37,527 nt of DNA. Source: Clostridiales bacterium (lineage in GTDB: Bacteria > Bacillota > Clostridia > Lutisporales > Lutisporaceae). The stretch's first letter is position 1, and each line of letters begins with the position of its first letter. Positions 1 to 7,441 of the stretch are shown in pieces. Location: positions 1 through 37,527 of the forward strand of contig JAAYMO010000056.1 of NCBI GenBank assembly GCA_012521375.1. Reading direction: 5' to 3'. A program made the translations under genes and the position numbers. The notes under the pieces were generated by a model. It saw nothing but the letters and a program-made list of their open reading frames with translations, had not been told where the DNA came from and searched no databases.

Positions 1-1
1 A

Positions 2-292
2 GGAGCCATAAACGGCGAGTTACATGAGGTAGAACAGATGTATCCAGTTTATCTTAATGCTGCAGAGTATCAAAATGAATCAGGGGCAAAACGATCCTTC
101 CATTTTGCTTTAGAGGCTGAGAAAATTCATGCAGAGTTATTTAAGAAAGCCCAGGATAGTGCAAAGGAAGGCAATGATATGGAGCTAAAGGCTGTTTACA
201 TATGTCCTGTATGCGGTCACACAGTTTTGGATGAAGCTCCTGATAAATGTCCTGTATGTGGTGTAAAAAAGGAAATGTACAAAAAGTTTTAG
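2..292 (+). CDS. Rubrerythrin, C-terminal part (5' end outside window)
   Basis: The frame is open from base 2 and encodes the end of a rubrerythrin, a non-haem diiron peroxide-scavenging protein of the anaerobe cytoplasm. The visible part holds the last helices of the ferritin-like domain, with an E-x2-H iron-ligand pattern (ALEAEKIHAELF). It is followed by a rubredoxin-like iron site formed by two CPVCG knuckles (CPVCGHTVLDEAPDKCPVCG). The first methionine in the window, at 38, is internal because rubrerythrin sequence (GAINGELHEVEQ) continues upstream of it. The gene is therefore partial. It would reduce hydrogen peroxide using electrons from rubredoxin or NADH-rubredoxin reductase. An AT-rich hairpin follows the stop. 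Confidence 0.93.
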   Translation, partial: GAINGELHEVEQMYPVYLNAAEYQNESGAKRSFHFALEAEKIHAELFKKAQDSAKEGNDMELKAVYICPVCGHTVLDEAPDKCPVCGVKKEMYKKF

Positions 293-304
293 AATTATAA
301 GATG

Positions 305-341
305 ATAATATCCCTAGATAACCAATATCTAGGGATATTAT
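305..341 (+). terminator. Hairpin terminator after rubrerythrin
   Basis: A perfect 16-bp inverted repeat (305-320 with 326-341) has a 5-nt loop and begins 12 nt after the rubrerythrin stop. Only a short T-rich stretch follows, so its strength is uncertain. Its last base abuts the -35 box of the next promoter. Confidence 0.6.
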
Positions 342-369
342 TGACATAGGGTAATAGATAGAATATAAT
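341..369 (+). promoter_or_regulatory. Consensus sigma-A promoter of the ABC-F leader
   Basis: TTGACA at 341-346 and TATAAT at 364-369 are separated by exactly 17 bp, which is a perfect vegetative promoter. The expected start of transcription is near 376. This gives a leader of about 240 nt before the ABC-F start codon. Confidence 0.88.
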
Positions 370-409
370 TTAGTTGCAAATATTTTGAAAGGAAGGTTTT
401 TAAGGAGCA

Positions 410-421
410 ATGAGAAACTAA
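410..421 (+). CDS. Three-codon upstream ORF (Met-Arg-Asn) in the ABC-F leader
   Basis: ATG AGA AAC TAA lies in the leader about 34 nt after the predicted transcription start. Its stop codon overlaps the left arm of the anti-antiterminator at 421-428. Upstream are two purine-rich segments, AAGGAG at 402-407 (only 2 nt from the ATG) and AAAGGAAGG at 388-396 (13 nt away). Neither spacing is ideal, so translation is plausible but not certain. Confidence 0.45.
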   Translation: MRN

Positions 422-584
422 TCCATTCTTTGCTTAATTCAATTATATCTAGCAATATCCTGCGATTAAGCTGGAGTGGATAAGTGTGCCCTTTTTTATG
501 CCTTCTTCTTTTATTTGATTCTATTGTTTTTGAATAGATATGTTTATCTATTATATTTAGAAAACATATATAAAATGCTCGCTT

Positions 585-616
585 ATCCTCTCCAGCATAT
601 ATGGAGGGGATTTTTT
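585..616 (+). terminator. Conditional terminator overlapping the ABC-F ribosome binding site
   Basis: A 10-bp stem (585-594 with 602-611, one G-U pair) with a 7-nt loop is followed by six T residues that run straight into the ATG. The right arm contains GGAGGGG, the ribosome binding site of the ABC-F gene. The left arm is shared with the antiterminator pairing. Confidence 0.75.
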
Positions 617-2251
617 ATGATAGTAGCCGAAATGAATGGAATAAAAAAATATTATAATGACAGGCTGATAATAAAAATTGATGACTTTAAAATATATAAA
701 AATGACAAGATTGGCATAGTAGGCATGAATGGTTCTGGAAAGACTACTTTCCTTAATATATTAACCGGAAAAATTCTACCTGATGAAGGGTTATCACGAA
801 TTTATGTAACCTATTCATATATAGAACAGTTGGAATCAGATAAATCGATAGATGTGGAAGGCTATATAGCCAGTAAGTTTAGAGTAAATAGTTTAAATAG
901 TAAAGGTCTAAGCGGTGGAGAGTTTACCCGACTTAAGATAGCTAAAGCTTTAGAGAAGAACAGTGAGTTTATCATAGGAGACGAACCGACCAGTAATTTA
1001 GATAAAGAAGGAATAGAACTGCTTCAAGAAGAGTTGATGGCCTTTGATGGAGCGATTCTGATAGTATCTCATGATAGGGAATTTTTAGATGCTGTTTGCA
1101 ATGGCATACTGGAAATTGAAAATGGAGAAGCAAAGCTTTATAAAGGCAATTATAGTAAATATAGACAAATAAAAGAGAATGAAATAAAGCAGGCTGAAAT
1201 TGAATACCAAAAATATATAGCGGAAAAGAAAAGATTAGAAGAAGCCGCAGTGAAGAAGAAAAATCAAGCAAAAGCCATAAGAAAAACACCTAAGAGGATG
1301 GGAAATTCTGAGGCTAGGCTTCATAAAACAGGAAGCCAGATAGCAAAAGCAAAGTTAGAAAGGCAAGTTAAAGCTATTGAGACTAGAATTAGCAAACTGG
1401 AAGTGAAGGAGAAACCTAGAAAACTGCCTGAAGTTAATGTGGATATACAAAAAATTACCCCACTTTATTGCAAGATAGTACTAAGTTCTGAAGGATTAGA
1501 TAAGAAATATGGGAATAAGATTATATTCAAAGGTGCTCAATTTAAAGTGTTTAATAATAGCAAAACTGCAATTATAGGCCCAAACGGAAGCGGTAAGACT
1601 ACTCTCATCAAACTTATTGTCAATGGTCATCCTTCAATTTATAGAGCCATTGGAGCTAAGATAGGCTATTTTAGCCAGGATATAAGCATTTTGGATGAAA
1701 GCAAAACATTACTGGAAAATATTTTGGAAAGCAGTATATATGATGAAACTTTTGTTAGAACTCTTCTCGCAAGACTTTTGTTTAAAAGAGAAGATGTCGC
1801 AAAAAATATTTTTTATCTAAGTGGGGGAGAAAAGGTAAAAGCTGCATTGGCAAAAATAATAACAAGTGATTTTAATATTCTGGTTCTAGATGAACCTACT
1901 AACTTTTTGGACATATATTCTATGGAAGCTGTAGAAGAAGCACTGATGGAATATAGAGGAACAGTTTTATTTGCTTCCCATGACAGAAGACTTGTTGATA
2001 ACATTGCAGATCATATAATATCTATAGAGAATCAAAAAATTGTATGTTTTCAAGGAACTTATCAGGAGTTCAGAAAAAAGAAGGATATTTCTTTAAAATC
2101 TAATGAGATATCTATGGATGAAATGATTCTTAAACATCGCATGGCAGAAATACTAGGGAAGTTGAGCATGCCATCCCAAAACGATGATATCGTGGCTTTA
2201 GACAAAGAATATAATGAAATTCTAGACAAATTGAGGAGGTTAAGGAATTAG
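617..2251 (+). CDS. ABC-F ribosome-protection ATPase, VmlR/CplR-like (PLS-A type resistance)
   Basis: This is a 544-residue cytosolic protein with two ATPase domains and no membrane segments, as in ABC-F translation factors. Domain 1 has Walker A GMNGSGKTT near residue 35, signature LSGGE near 97 and Walker B GDEPTSNLD near 122. A charged helical linker (about 185-280) contains KTPKRMGNSEARLHK and is the arm that enters the ribosome in resistance ABC-Fs. Domain 2 has GPNGSGKTT near 320, LSGGEKVKAALAKI near 400 and LVLDEPTNFLD near 423. The short first domain and the C-terminal helical tail (EILGKLSMPSQ) resemble Bacillus VmlR and clostridial CplR. These proteins displace lincosamides, streptogramin A and pleuromutilins from the ribosome. 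The ATG at 617 is chosen because GGAGGGG lies at 603-609; an in-frame GTG at 476 would translate the attenuator and is rejected. Confidence 0.87.
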   Translation: MIVAEMNGIKKYYNDRLIIKIDDFKIYKNDKIGIVGMNGSGKTTFLNILTGKILPDEGLSRIYVTYSYIEQLESDKSIDVEGYIASKFRVNSLNSKGLSGGEFTRLKIAKALEKNSEFIIGDEPTSNLDKEGIELLQEELMAFDGAILIVSHDREFLDAVCNGILEIENGEAKLYKGNYSKYRQIKENEIKQAEIEYQKYIAEKKRLEEAAVKKKNQAKAIRKTPKRMGNSEARLHKTGSQIAKAKLERQVKAIETRISKLEVKEKPRKLPEVNVDIQKITPLYCKIVLSSEGLDKKYGNKIIFKGAQFKVFNNSKTAIIGPNGSGKTTLIKLIVNGHPSIYRAIGAKIGYFSQDISILDESKTLLENILESSIYDETFVRTLLARLLFKREDVAKNIFYLSGGEKVKAALAKIITSDFNILVLDEPTNFLDIYSMEAVEEALMEYRGTVLFASHDRRLVDNIADHIISIENQKIVCFQGTYQEFRKKKDISLKSNEISMDEMILKHRMAEILGKLSMPSQNDDIVALDKEYNEILDKLRRLRN

Positions 2252-2366
2252 CTCATTTAATGAATTGAAGCGGTTAATATTGAATTGAATATATTACAAA
2301 AATGCAGCCTTTATTATTGAACAGGTGAAGCTGTTAATATATTGTATTGCTATCCAATTATTACGA

Positions 2367-2966
2367 TTAAAAAGGATTCTTGCTGATGATCGAGCCTATA
2401 TTGTCAAGAAACAATTCCAGAAGCTCTTGATCAAACTGGCCTTTAGAGTCATTCATCATATTTAATGCTTCATCTATAGAAAATGCTTTCCTGTATGGTC
2501 TATCGGTAGTTAATGCATCAAATACATCACATATGCTTATTATTCTAGCTACCAGTGGTATTTCTTGTTTTTTTAGTTTCGTAGGATAGCCCTTTCCATC
2601 CCATCTTTCATGATGATAAAAGGCTGCATGTTGCATTTCTACAGGCATTAGAAATCTTTTCATAATATCATATCCCAATATGGAATGCTTTTTAATAATA
2701 TCAAATTCAACGATGTCCAAGGAGGTTTTTTTGTTAAGAAGGGCCAAGTCAACTTCGATTTTCCCGATATCGTGAAATAATCCAGAATAATACATCATAT
2801 TAGGGTCAATACCCGTATCTACAAGGTTATTAAAATGTTTCGAATATTCAGCCACCTTCAAGGAATGTTTATATGTATTATCATCAAATTTTAATATTTT
2901 TAGTAGTTTATCAATTTTTTTATAAAAGATATTTCCTGATTGTTCAGTTCTGCCTGTCTGATTCAA
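2367..2966 (-). CDS. HD-GYP domain cyclic-di-GMP phosphodiesterase
   Basis: This is a single-domain HD-GYP protein of about 199 residues. HDIGK, the HD metal pair, is followed by KKHSILGYDIM, YHHERWDGKGYP (the GYP motif) and DVFDALTTDRPYR. This family hydrolyses c-di-GMP to GMP, and no sensor domain is attached. The start is set at TTG 2966 because GAGGTGA sits 5 nt upstream of it. The longer ATG reading at 3038 has no ribosome binding site and lies inside the riboswitch terminator. Transcription comes from a consensus promoter at 3204-3232 and passes through a c-di-GMP-I riboswitch, so the enzyme's substrate probably controls its own removal. It is divergent from a GGDEF-EAL gene. Confidence 0.9.
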   Translation of the reverse strand: MNQTGRTEQSGNIFYKKIDKLLKILKFDDNTYKHSLKVAEYSKHFNNLVDTGIDPNMMYYSGLFHDIGKIEVDLALLNKKTSLDIVEFDIIKKHSILGYDIMKRFLMPVEMQHAAFYHHERWDGKGYPTKLKKQEIPLVARIISICDVFDALTTDRPYRKAFSIDEALNMMNDSKGQFDQELLELFLDNIGSIISKNPF

Positions 2967-3023
2967 CGGATTCACCTCAAGACAATTGCTACTTTTATTA
3001 TCATTTATTTTAATATGTTTATT

Positions 3024-3060
3024 AAAATAAAAAGCCATGGCGCTATATAAACCATGGCTT
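3024..3060 (-). terminator. Expression-platform terminator of the c-di-GMP riboswitch
   Basis: On the minus strand a 9-bp perfect stem (AAGCCATGG with CCATGGCTT; plus positions 3052-3060 and 3032-3040) with an 11-nt loop is followed by TTTTTATTTT. It lies just downstream of the aptamer and just upstream of the HD-GYP coding region. A possible extension of aptamer helix P1 (CUUAA with UUAAG) would take the first bases of the terminator stem, which hints that ligand binding turns expression on. That last point is inference. Confidence 0.82.
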
Positions 3061-3072
3061 AAATGCCTTATT

Positions 3073-3152
3073 ATGGCAACCCGACTGTCATAGTTATAAC
3101 ACCTTAGACTCGTGGCTTTGCGTCCTTACCTTTCGATAAGTTTGCCTTTATC
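3073..3152 (-). promoter_or_regulatory. Cyclic-di-GMP-I (GEMM) riboswitch aptamer
   Basis: Read on the minus strand, the segment carries the signature elements of the GEMM-I aptamer in order. These are AAAGGCAAAC, a GAAA tetraloop in ATCGAAAGGT, GGACGCAAAGCCACG with the conserved ACGCAAAGCCAC core, CTAAGG, and GGGTTGCC as the 3' closing strand. This aptamer binds c-di-GMP. It is followed by a terminator and then by a c-di-GMP phosphodiesterase gene, which agrees with the assignment. Confidence 0.95.
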
Positions 3153-3203
3153 ATATAGCTTAAGATTGTTTTAAAAATTCTAAGTTTTCATGCCAACATT
3201 TAC

Positions 3204-3232
3204 ATTATATTTCCATTCAGCTTTTTTGTCAA
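3204..3232 (-). promoter_or_regulatory. Consensus sigma-A promoter for riboswitch and HD-GYP gene
   Basis: On the minus strand TTGACA (3232-3227) and TATAAT (3209-3204) are separated by exactly 17 bp. Transcription would begin near 3197, about 45 nt before the aptamer. Confidence 0.88.
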
Positions 3233-3495
3233 CATATGTTTATTTTTGTAGTTTAGATTATAATATAGAGAAAAATGTTATTTGGATTGAAAAAATGATT
3301 TCTCAACAATATTTCTCAAAATTTCTTATAAAATGCATATACATTATTTTAATAATAAAAAGATTGTGGAAAGTCTTCTAATTTAGTAGAATAAAAATAA
3401 CAATATTCTAAATGGCAAAGATATACAGTGCACCATTATAAAAAATATAGAAAATTGTGTTTGTTCACTGCATAATAATGGGGGATGAAAATTTT

Positions 3496-6063
3496 ATGTA
3501 TAAAGAAGGCTTTTTTAAAGATGTCACTGAAATGCTGCCAGATCCTATTTTTGCTATTGATAAAGATGGTAAGATAATATTATGGAATAGCGCTATGGAA
3601 AAGCTTACTAAAGTAAAAAGACAGGAAATATTAGGGAAAGGCGATTATACTTATTCTGAAATATTTTATGGATATAAAAGACCCACGCTGGCGGATTTTG
3701 TTTTAAAACCAGACGAAGAACTGGAAAGAAAATATTACATAAATTTTAGAAGAAATGCTGATGGCGCTGTTGAGGGAGAGGCCTATAGTTCAAAGTTAGA
3801 TTATTATGACTGGGGAAAGGCAGTGCCTATTTTTAATGATGATGGAGATATAGAAGCGGTAATATCTATATCAAGAGATATAAGTAGAAATATCAAGTAC
3901 CAGAAACAACGGGATATTTTGTTGAAAAGATATGAGACTTTGTTCGTCAATAGCCCTGATGCTATCGCATGCTTTGATAAGGAGCATATTATTTTTGATG
4001 TAAATGAAAGTTTCTTAAGGATATTTGGTTACACCAGAGAAGAGTGTATAGGCAAAAATTTAGATGATTTGGTAGTACCGAAAAGCCAGAGAGAAGAAGC
4101 GGTAAAGAAAACAGATGAATTGTTTGAAAAAGGCATAGTAGATGTTGAAGCTGTAAGATATACAAAAACAGGCATCCCTATTGCAGTTAATATAAGAGCT
4201 ATACTTATGAAAATAGATAATGAGATTTTAGGTGGCTATGGTATATATACAGATGTATCAGAAAAAGTGAAGTATAAAGAGGAGCTGGAATCTGCCAATC
4301 TTGAGCTAGAAGCCACTGTTGAACAGCTTATGTCCAATGAAGAAGAATTAAGAGCTCAATATGATGAGATACAAAAATATTCTGAGATTAATGAAGAATT
4401 GAAACAGAAATATGAGATCGCTATAGAAGCCACAGATAGCTTTATATGGGAGATAGTAATCAATAAAGGGACAATAAATTTTTCTAAGAACTTTGTGGAT
4501 TTGGTGGGTGCTGATGCAATAAAAAAAGAAAATATCTATGAGATAATTAAAGAAATTGTTCATGAGGAAGATAGAGATAAATTGATAAACGAAATAAAAA
4601 AATATCAAAATGAGATGATAGAGGAGATAGATACGCAAATAAGAATTATAGACAAGAACAATAACATTCATTGGTATTTAATAAGGGGAAAAGGTATAAA
4701 AAATAGAGAAGGAAAAATAAATACATTACATGGTGTATTAGTTGAAATAACTAGAATAAAAAAACAAGAACAGTTTATTAAATTTTTAGCAGACCATGAT
4801 CCCTTAACAGGATTATATAATAGAAGAAAATTTAGGGAGATATTGGATAATGAATTGGCAGACAACAAAAAAGGAGCACTTTTCTTATTAGATATTGACG
4901 ATTTTAAAAATATTAATGATATACTAGGTCATGTCTATGGAGATGAATTGTTAAGGCGTTTTGCTAAAGTTATAAATGATATGGCAAATGAAAATATAGT
5001 TGCTTTTCGGTTCGGAGGAGATGAGTTTCTAATTCTAATTAAGGAAGAAGAATTTCAACAGTTAGTTAGTTTCGCTGATAGGCTGGTAAAAGCTCTTAAG
5101 GATAGAATTGTTGTAGACTATTTTGAAAACAATTTAACTGTAAGTATGGGCATAGTTCAGTTTCCTAATGACGGAGACACCATTGATGAATTGTTGATAA
5201 AGGCTGATATTGCAATGTATAATGCAAAGAAAGCTGGCAAGAATAGATATTTCTTATTTGATGAACAAATGAAACTTAATTTTAATTATAAGATTAGCAT
5301 AGAAAACATGTTGAGAAAAGCTCTGAAAAAAGAAGCCTTTTTCATAGTGTATCAGCCAATAGTGGAAACAAGAACGGGTAAAGTTTCTTCCTTGGAAGCA
5401 CTTTTAAGAATTCGTGACAGTCATATAACACCAGATAAATTCATCCCTATAGCAGAAGAGACAGGATTAATATTGCCAATAGGAAAATGGGTGATAAAGG
5501 AAGTTGTAAAACAGATAAGTAGATGGGCTAAGCGAGGTTATGAATCTTTGCCAGTAGCCATTAATTTATCGCCAAGACAGTTTTATGATGCGAGTCTTAT
5601 TGATTATATGAAAAAAGTATTAGAAGAGTATGATGTTGATCCCTCATTGCTGGAAATAGAGATTACTGAAAATGTTTTTGCAGAGAAAAGACATGAAACC
5701 GTAGCCATTCTCAATAGGCTGAAAAATTTGGGAGTAAGAATTTCTCTAGATGATTTCGGGGCAGGATATTCCTCGTTGAACTATCTCACCTTTATGCCTA
5801 TAGATAAAGTAAAGTTGGATAAAACCCTTAAAGATAAATTCGTTGAATTTGAAAACATAAAAATTATGGACTCCTTGATTGCTCTTGTACACGGATTGAA
5901 CTTAAAAGTGGTCACAGAAGGAGTAGAAGAGATAGAAGAGTATGAGATGATGAAGAGAGCCGGAAGCGACTTTCTTCAAGGATATTTATTTAGCAAGCCT
6001 TTGGCAAAGGCGGATGTAGAGAAGATATTTTATAAAAACTACAACGAACTGTTGAAAAAATAG
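3496..6063 (+). CDS. PAS-PAS-PAS-GGDEF-EAL cyclic-di-GMP signalling protein
   Basis: This is a protein of about 855 residues with no membrane segments. A PAS domain (about 5-135, MLPDPIFAIDKDGKIILWN) is followed by a second (about 145-265, FVNSPDAIACFDKEHIIFDVN), a coiled coil (about 265-310) and a third PAS-like segment ending in HGVLVEITRIKKQEQ. Next come GGDEF (DPLTGLYNRRKF, FRFGGDEF) and EAL (EALLR, NLSPRQF, EITEN, DDFGAGYSS, TEGVEE). The catalytic residues of both output domains look intact, so it could make and degrade c-di-GMP. No RxxD inhibitory site is seen just before GGDEF, so product inhibition of the cyclase may be absent. ATG 3496 follows GGGGGATG; in-frame GTG 3457 and ATG 3478 are less likely. 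It is divergent from the HD-GYP gene. Confidence 0.9.
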   Translation: MYKEGFFKDVTEMLPDPIFAIDKDGKIILWNSAMEKLTKVKRQEILGKGDYTYSEIFYGYKRPTLADFVLKPDEELERKYYINFRRNADGAVEGEAYSSKLDYYDWGKAVPIFNDDGDIEAVISISRDISRNIKYQKQRDILLKRYETLFVNSPDAIACFDKEHIIFDVNESFLRIFGYTREECIGKNLDDLVVPKSQREEAVKKTDELFEKGIVDVEAVRYTKTGIPIAVNIRAILMKIDNEILGGYGIYTDVSEKVKYKEELESANLELEATVEQLMSNEEELRAQYDEIQKYSEINEELKQKYEIAIEATDSFIWEIVINKGTINFSKNFVDLVGADAIKKENIYEIIKEIVHEEDRDKLINEIKKYQNEMIEEIDTQIRIIDKNNNIHWYLIRGKGIKNREGKINTLHGVLVEITRIKKQEQFIKFLADHDPLTGLYNRRKFREILDNELADNKKGALFLLDIDDFKNINDILGHVYGDELLRRFAKVINDMANENIVAFRFGGDEFLILIKEEEFQQLVSFADRLVKALKDRIVVDYFENNLTVSMGIVQFPNDGDTIDELLIKADIAMYNAKKAGKNRYFLFDEQMKLNFNYKISIENMLRKALKKEAFFIVYQPIVETRTGKVSSLEALLRIRDSHITPDKFIPIAEETGLILPIGKWVIKEVVKQISRWAKRGYESLPVAINLSPRQFYDASLIDYMKKVLEEYDVDPSLLEIEITENVFAEKRHETVAILNRLKNLGVRISLDDFGAGYSSLNYLTFMPIDKVKLDKTLKDKFVEFENIKIMDSLIALVHGLNLKVVTEGVEEIEEYEMMKRAGSDFLQGYLFSKPLAKADVEKIFYKNYNELLKK

Positions 6064-6083
6064 GGTGGATATGTACAAAAATG

Positions 6084-6111
6084 CACCTGTCAAAAGACAT
6101 GGTGTTTTTTT
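6084..6111 (+). terminator. Intrinsic terminator after the GGDEF-EAL gene
   Basis: An 8-bp stem with one bulged base (CACCTGTC at 6084-6091, GACATGGTG at 6096-6104) and an AAAA loop is followed by seven T residues. It starts about 20 nt after the stop codon. Confidence 0.85.
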
Positions 6112-6262
6112 ATGTCTCTACTTCAGGCATCAGACACTATACAAACAAATAAAACATGATATATGCCAGTCCCTTAAAGCAATAGTACAAACATAACTCA
6201 AGTAAAAAAATGCAATAATACAGAGTGACTGTATATTTTTCAGATATCAAGGCGGTGTAGAA

Positions 6263-7438
6263 ATGAATAGATATTATGTTGATCTGCATGTACATGTGGG
6301 GCGTTCGTCTAAGGGTAAAGAAGTGAAGAAAGCCACTGCAAATAATTTGACATTTGAGAATGTTGCTTATGAAGCCTACAGGAAAGGTATAGATGTTATA
6401 GGTGTCGTTGACTGCATATCTCCATATATACTTGAAAATATAAATGAACTTATAGATAAAGGGGAAATGGTGGAAAAAAGCGGTGGAGGAATAGAATATA
6501 GAGGCAGACAAACTTTGCTATTGGGGGCGGAAATAGAAACCCATGAAAGGAGTGGTTGCAGCTCCCATTCACTATGTTTTTTCCCTAGTCTCAAACATAT
6601 AACAGATTTTTCAAATGAAATGAAAAAGCACATTAAAAACATTTGGGCATTTAGTTTGATGAGCCGCTTAACAGGGCAGGAGCTGTTCGATATTGTTGAA
6701 GCCTTTGGTGGGGTATATATGCCAGCCCATGTCTTTACACCTCACAAAAGCTTCTATGGCAACTGCTGTGAATCCCTCCATGAGATATTCGATGACAGAT
6801 CCTTTGAAAAAATACCTTCAGTTGAGTTGGGCCTGAGTGCGGATTCAATGATGGCAAGTCAACTGAGCGAGCTGGATGGGAAAAGCTTTACAAGCAATTC
6901 GGATGCTCATTCTCTTCCTAAGATTGGGAGAGAGTATAACATATTTGAAATGGTAGATACCAGTTATGAAGAAGTATTGAAAGTCCTTTGGGGTAGGGAA
7001 GGCAGGAGGATTAGTGCCAATTACGGTTTGAATCCTAAATTGGGCAAATATCATAGATCTTATTGTGTAATCTGTGATAAAGTAATAAAAGGAGAACCTC
7101 CTATACTGAAATGCCCTGTGTCTGATAAACATAAAGTGGTGGTAGGAGTTAGGGATAGATTGGAGATTATAAGGGATAGAGATTATCCAGAAATGCAATC
7201 AAGACCCCCTTATAACTACCAGATACCCCTTGAATTTATCCCGAGAGTGGGTCCAAAAACCATTGACAAGCTGATTGATCATTTTGGCAGTGAAATGAAA
7301 GTACTGCATGATGCAAGCTATGAGGAGATTGCAGAAGTGGTCAAGGAAGATATGGCACGAAATATAGTTTTAGCAAGGGAAGGCAAACTAGGCATCGATG
7401 TTGGCGGCGGAGGAGTATACGGCAGGATAGAGGTGTAA
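6263..7438 (+). CDS. EndoQ-type PHP-domain DNA repair endonuclease
   Basis: This 391-residue protein starts with a PHP metal-hydrolase domain (DLHVHVGRSSKGK; later GAEIETHE, PAHVFTPHKSFYG and SNSDAHSLPKIG). A Cys-rich segment follows (CVICDKVIKG...CPVSDKH). The C-terminus has a helix-hairpin-helix (PLEFIPRVGPKTIDKLIDHFG) and a Gly-rich end (DVGGGGVYGRI). This order matches endonuclease Q, known from Thermococcales and some Bacillus. EndoQ nicks DNA 5' of deaminated bases (uracil, hypoxanthine, xanthine) and abasic sites. The start has an AAGGCGGTG ribosome binding site. RNase Z follows after 3 nt, so the two genes are co-transcribed. Older annotations often call this family PHP domain or TIGR00375. 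Confidence 0.85.
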   Translation: MNRYYVDLHVHVGRSSKGKEVKKATANNLTFENVAYEAYRKGIDVIGVVDCISPYILENINELIDKGEMVEKSGGGIEYRGRQTLLLGAEIETHERSGCSSHSLCFFPSLKHITDFSNEMKKHIKNIWAFSLMSRLTGQELFDIVEAFGGVYMPAHVFTPHKSFYGNCCESLHEIFDDRSFEKIPSVELGLSADSMMASQLSELDGKSFTSNSDAHSLPKIGREYNIFEMVDTSYEEVLKVLWGREGRRISANYGLNPKLGKYHRSYCVICDKVIKGEPPILKCPVSDKHKVVVGVRDRLEIIRDRDYPEMQSRPPYNYQIPLEFIPRVGPKTIDKLIDHFGSEMKVLHDASYEEIAEVVKEDMARNIVLAREGKLGIDVGGGGVYGRIEV

Positions 7439-7441
7439 ACT

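Larger units (their letters stand above)
376..616 (+). promoter_or_regulatory. Ribosome-mediated attenuator leader of the ABC-F gene
   Basis: Three mutually exclusive pairings can be read in the leader. (1) Antiterminator: 470-484 pairs with 582-596 (14 of 15 positions). (2) Terminator: 585-594 pairs with 602-611, followed by TTTTTT at 611-616 just before the ATG at 617; it would also hide the ribosome binding site. (3) Anti-antiterminator: 421-428 pairs with 474-481 (8 bp, one wobble). Base 421 is the last base of the stop codon of a three-codon upstream ORF. A ribosome stalled there by a drug would cover 421-428, free 470-484 and allow read-through. Drug-induced attenuation of this kind is known for ABC-F resistance genes such as vmlR and Listeria lmo0919. 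The pairings are seen; the mechanism is inferred. Confidence 0.8.

Noticed and set aside
476-616. In-frame GTG extension of the ABC-F gene with a hydrophobic N-terminus
   Set aside because: The extension runs through the antiterminator and terminator arms, has no ribosome binding site and would add a membrane segment foreign to ABC-F proteins. The ATG at 617 has an ideal site.
2252-2366. Imperfect direct repeat (GAAGCGGTTAATATTG and GAAGCTGTTAATATATTG) after the ABC-F gene
   Set aside because: It is short, AT-rich and imperfect, with no hairpin or T run. No function could be supported.
3190-3381. 63-codon reading frame between the c-di-GMP genes on the plus strand
   Set aside because: It covers the promoter of the HD-GYP gene, has no ribosome binding site and encodes a low-complexity hydrophobic peptide.
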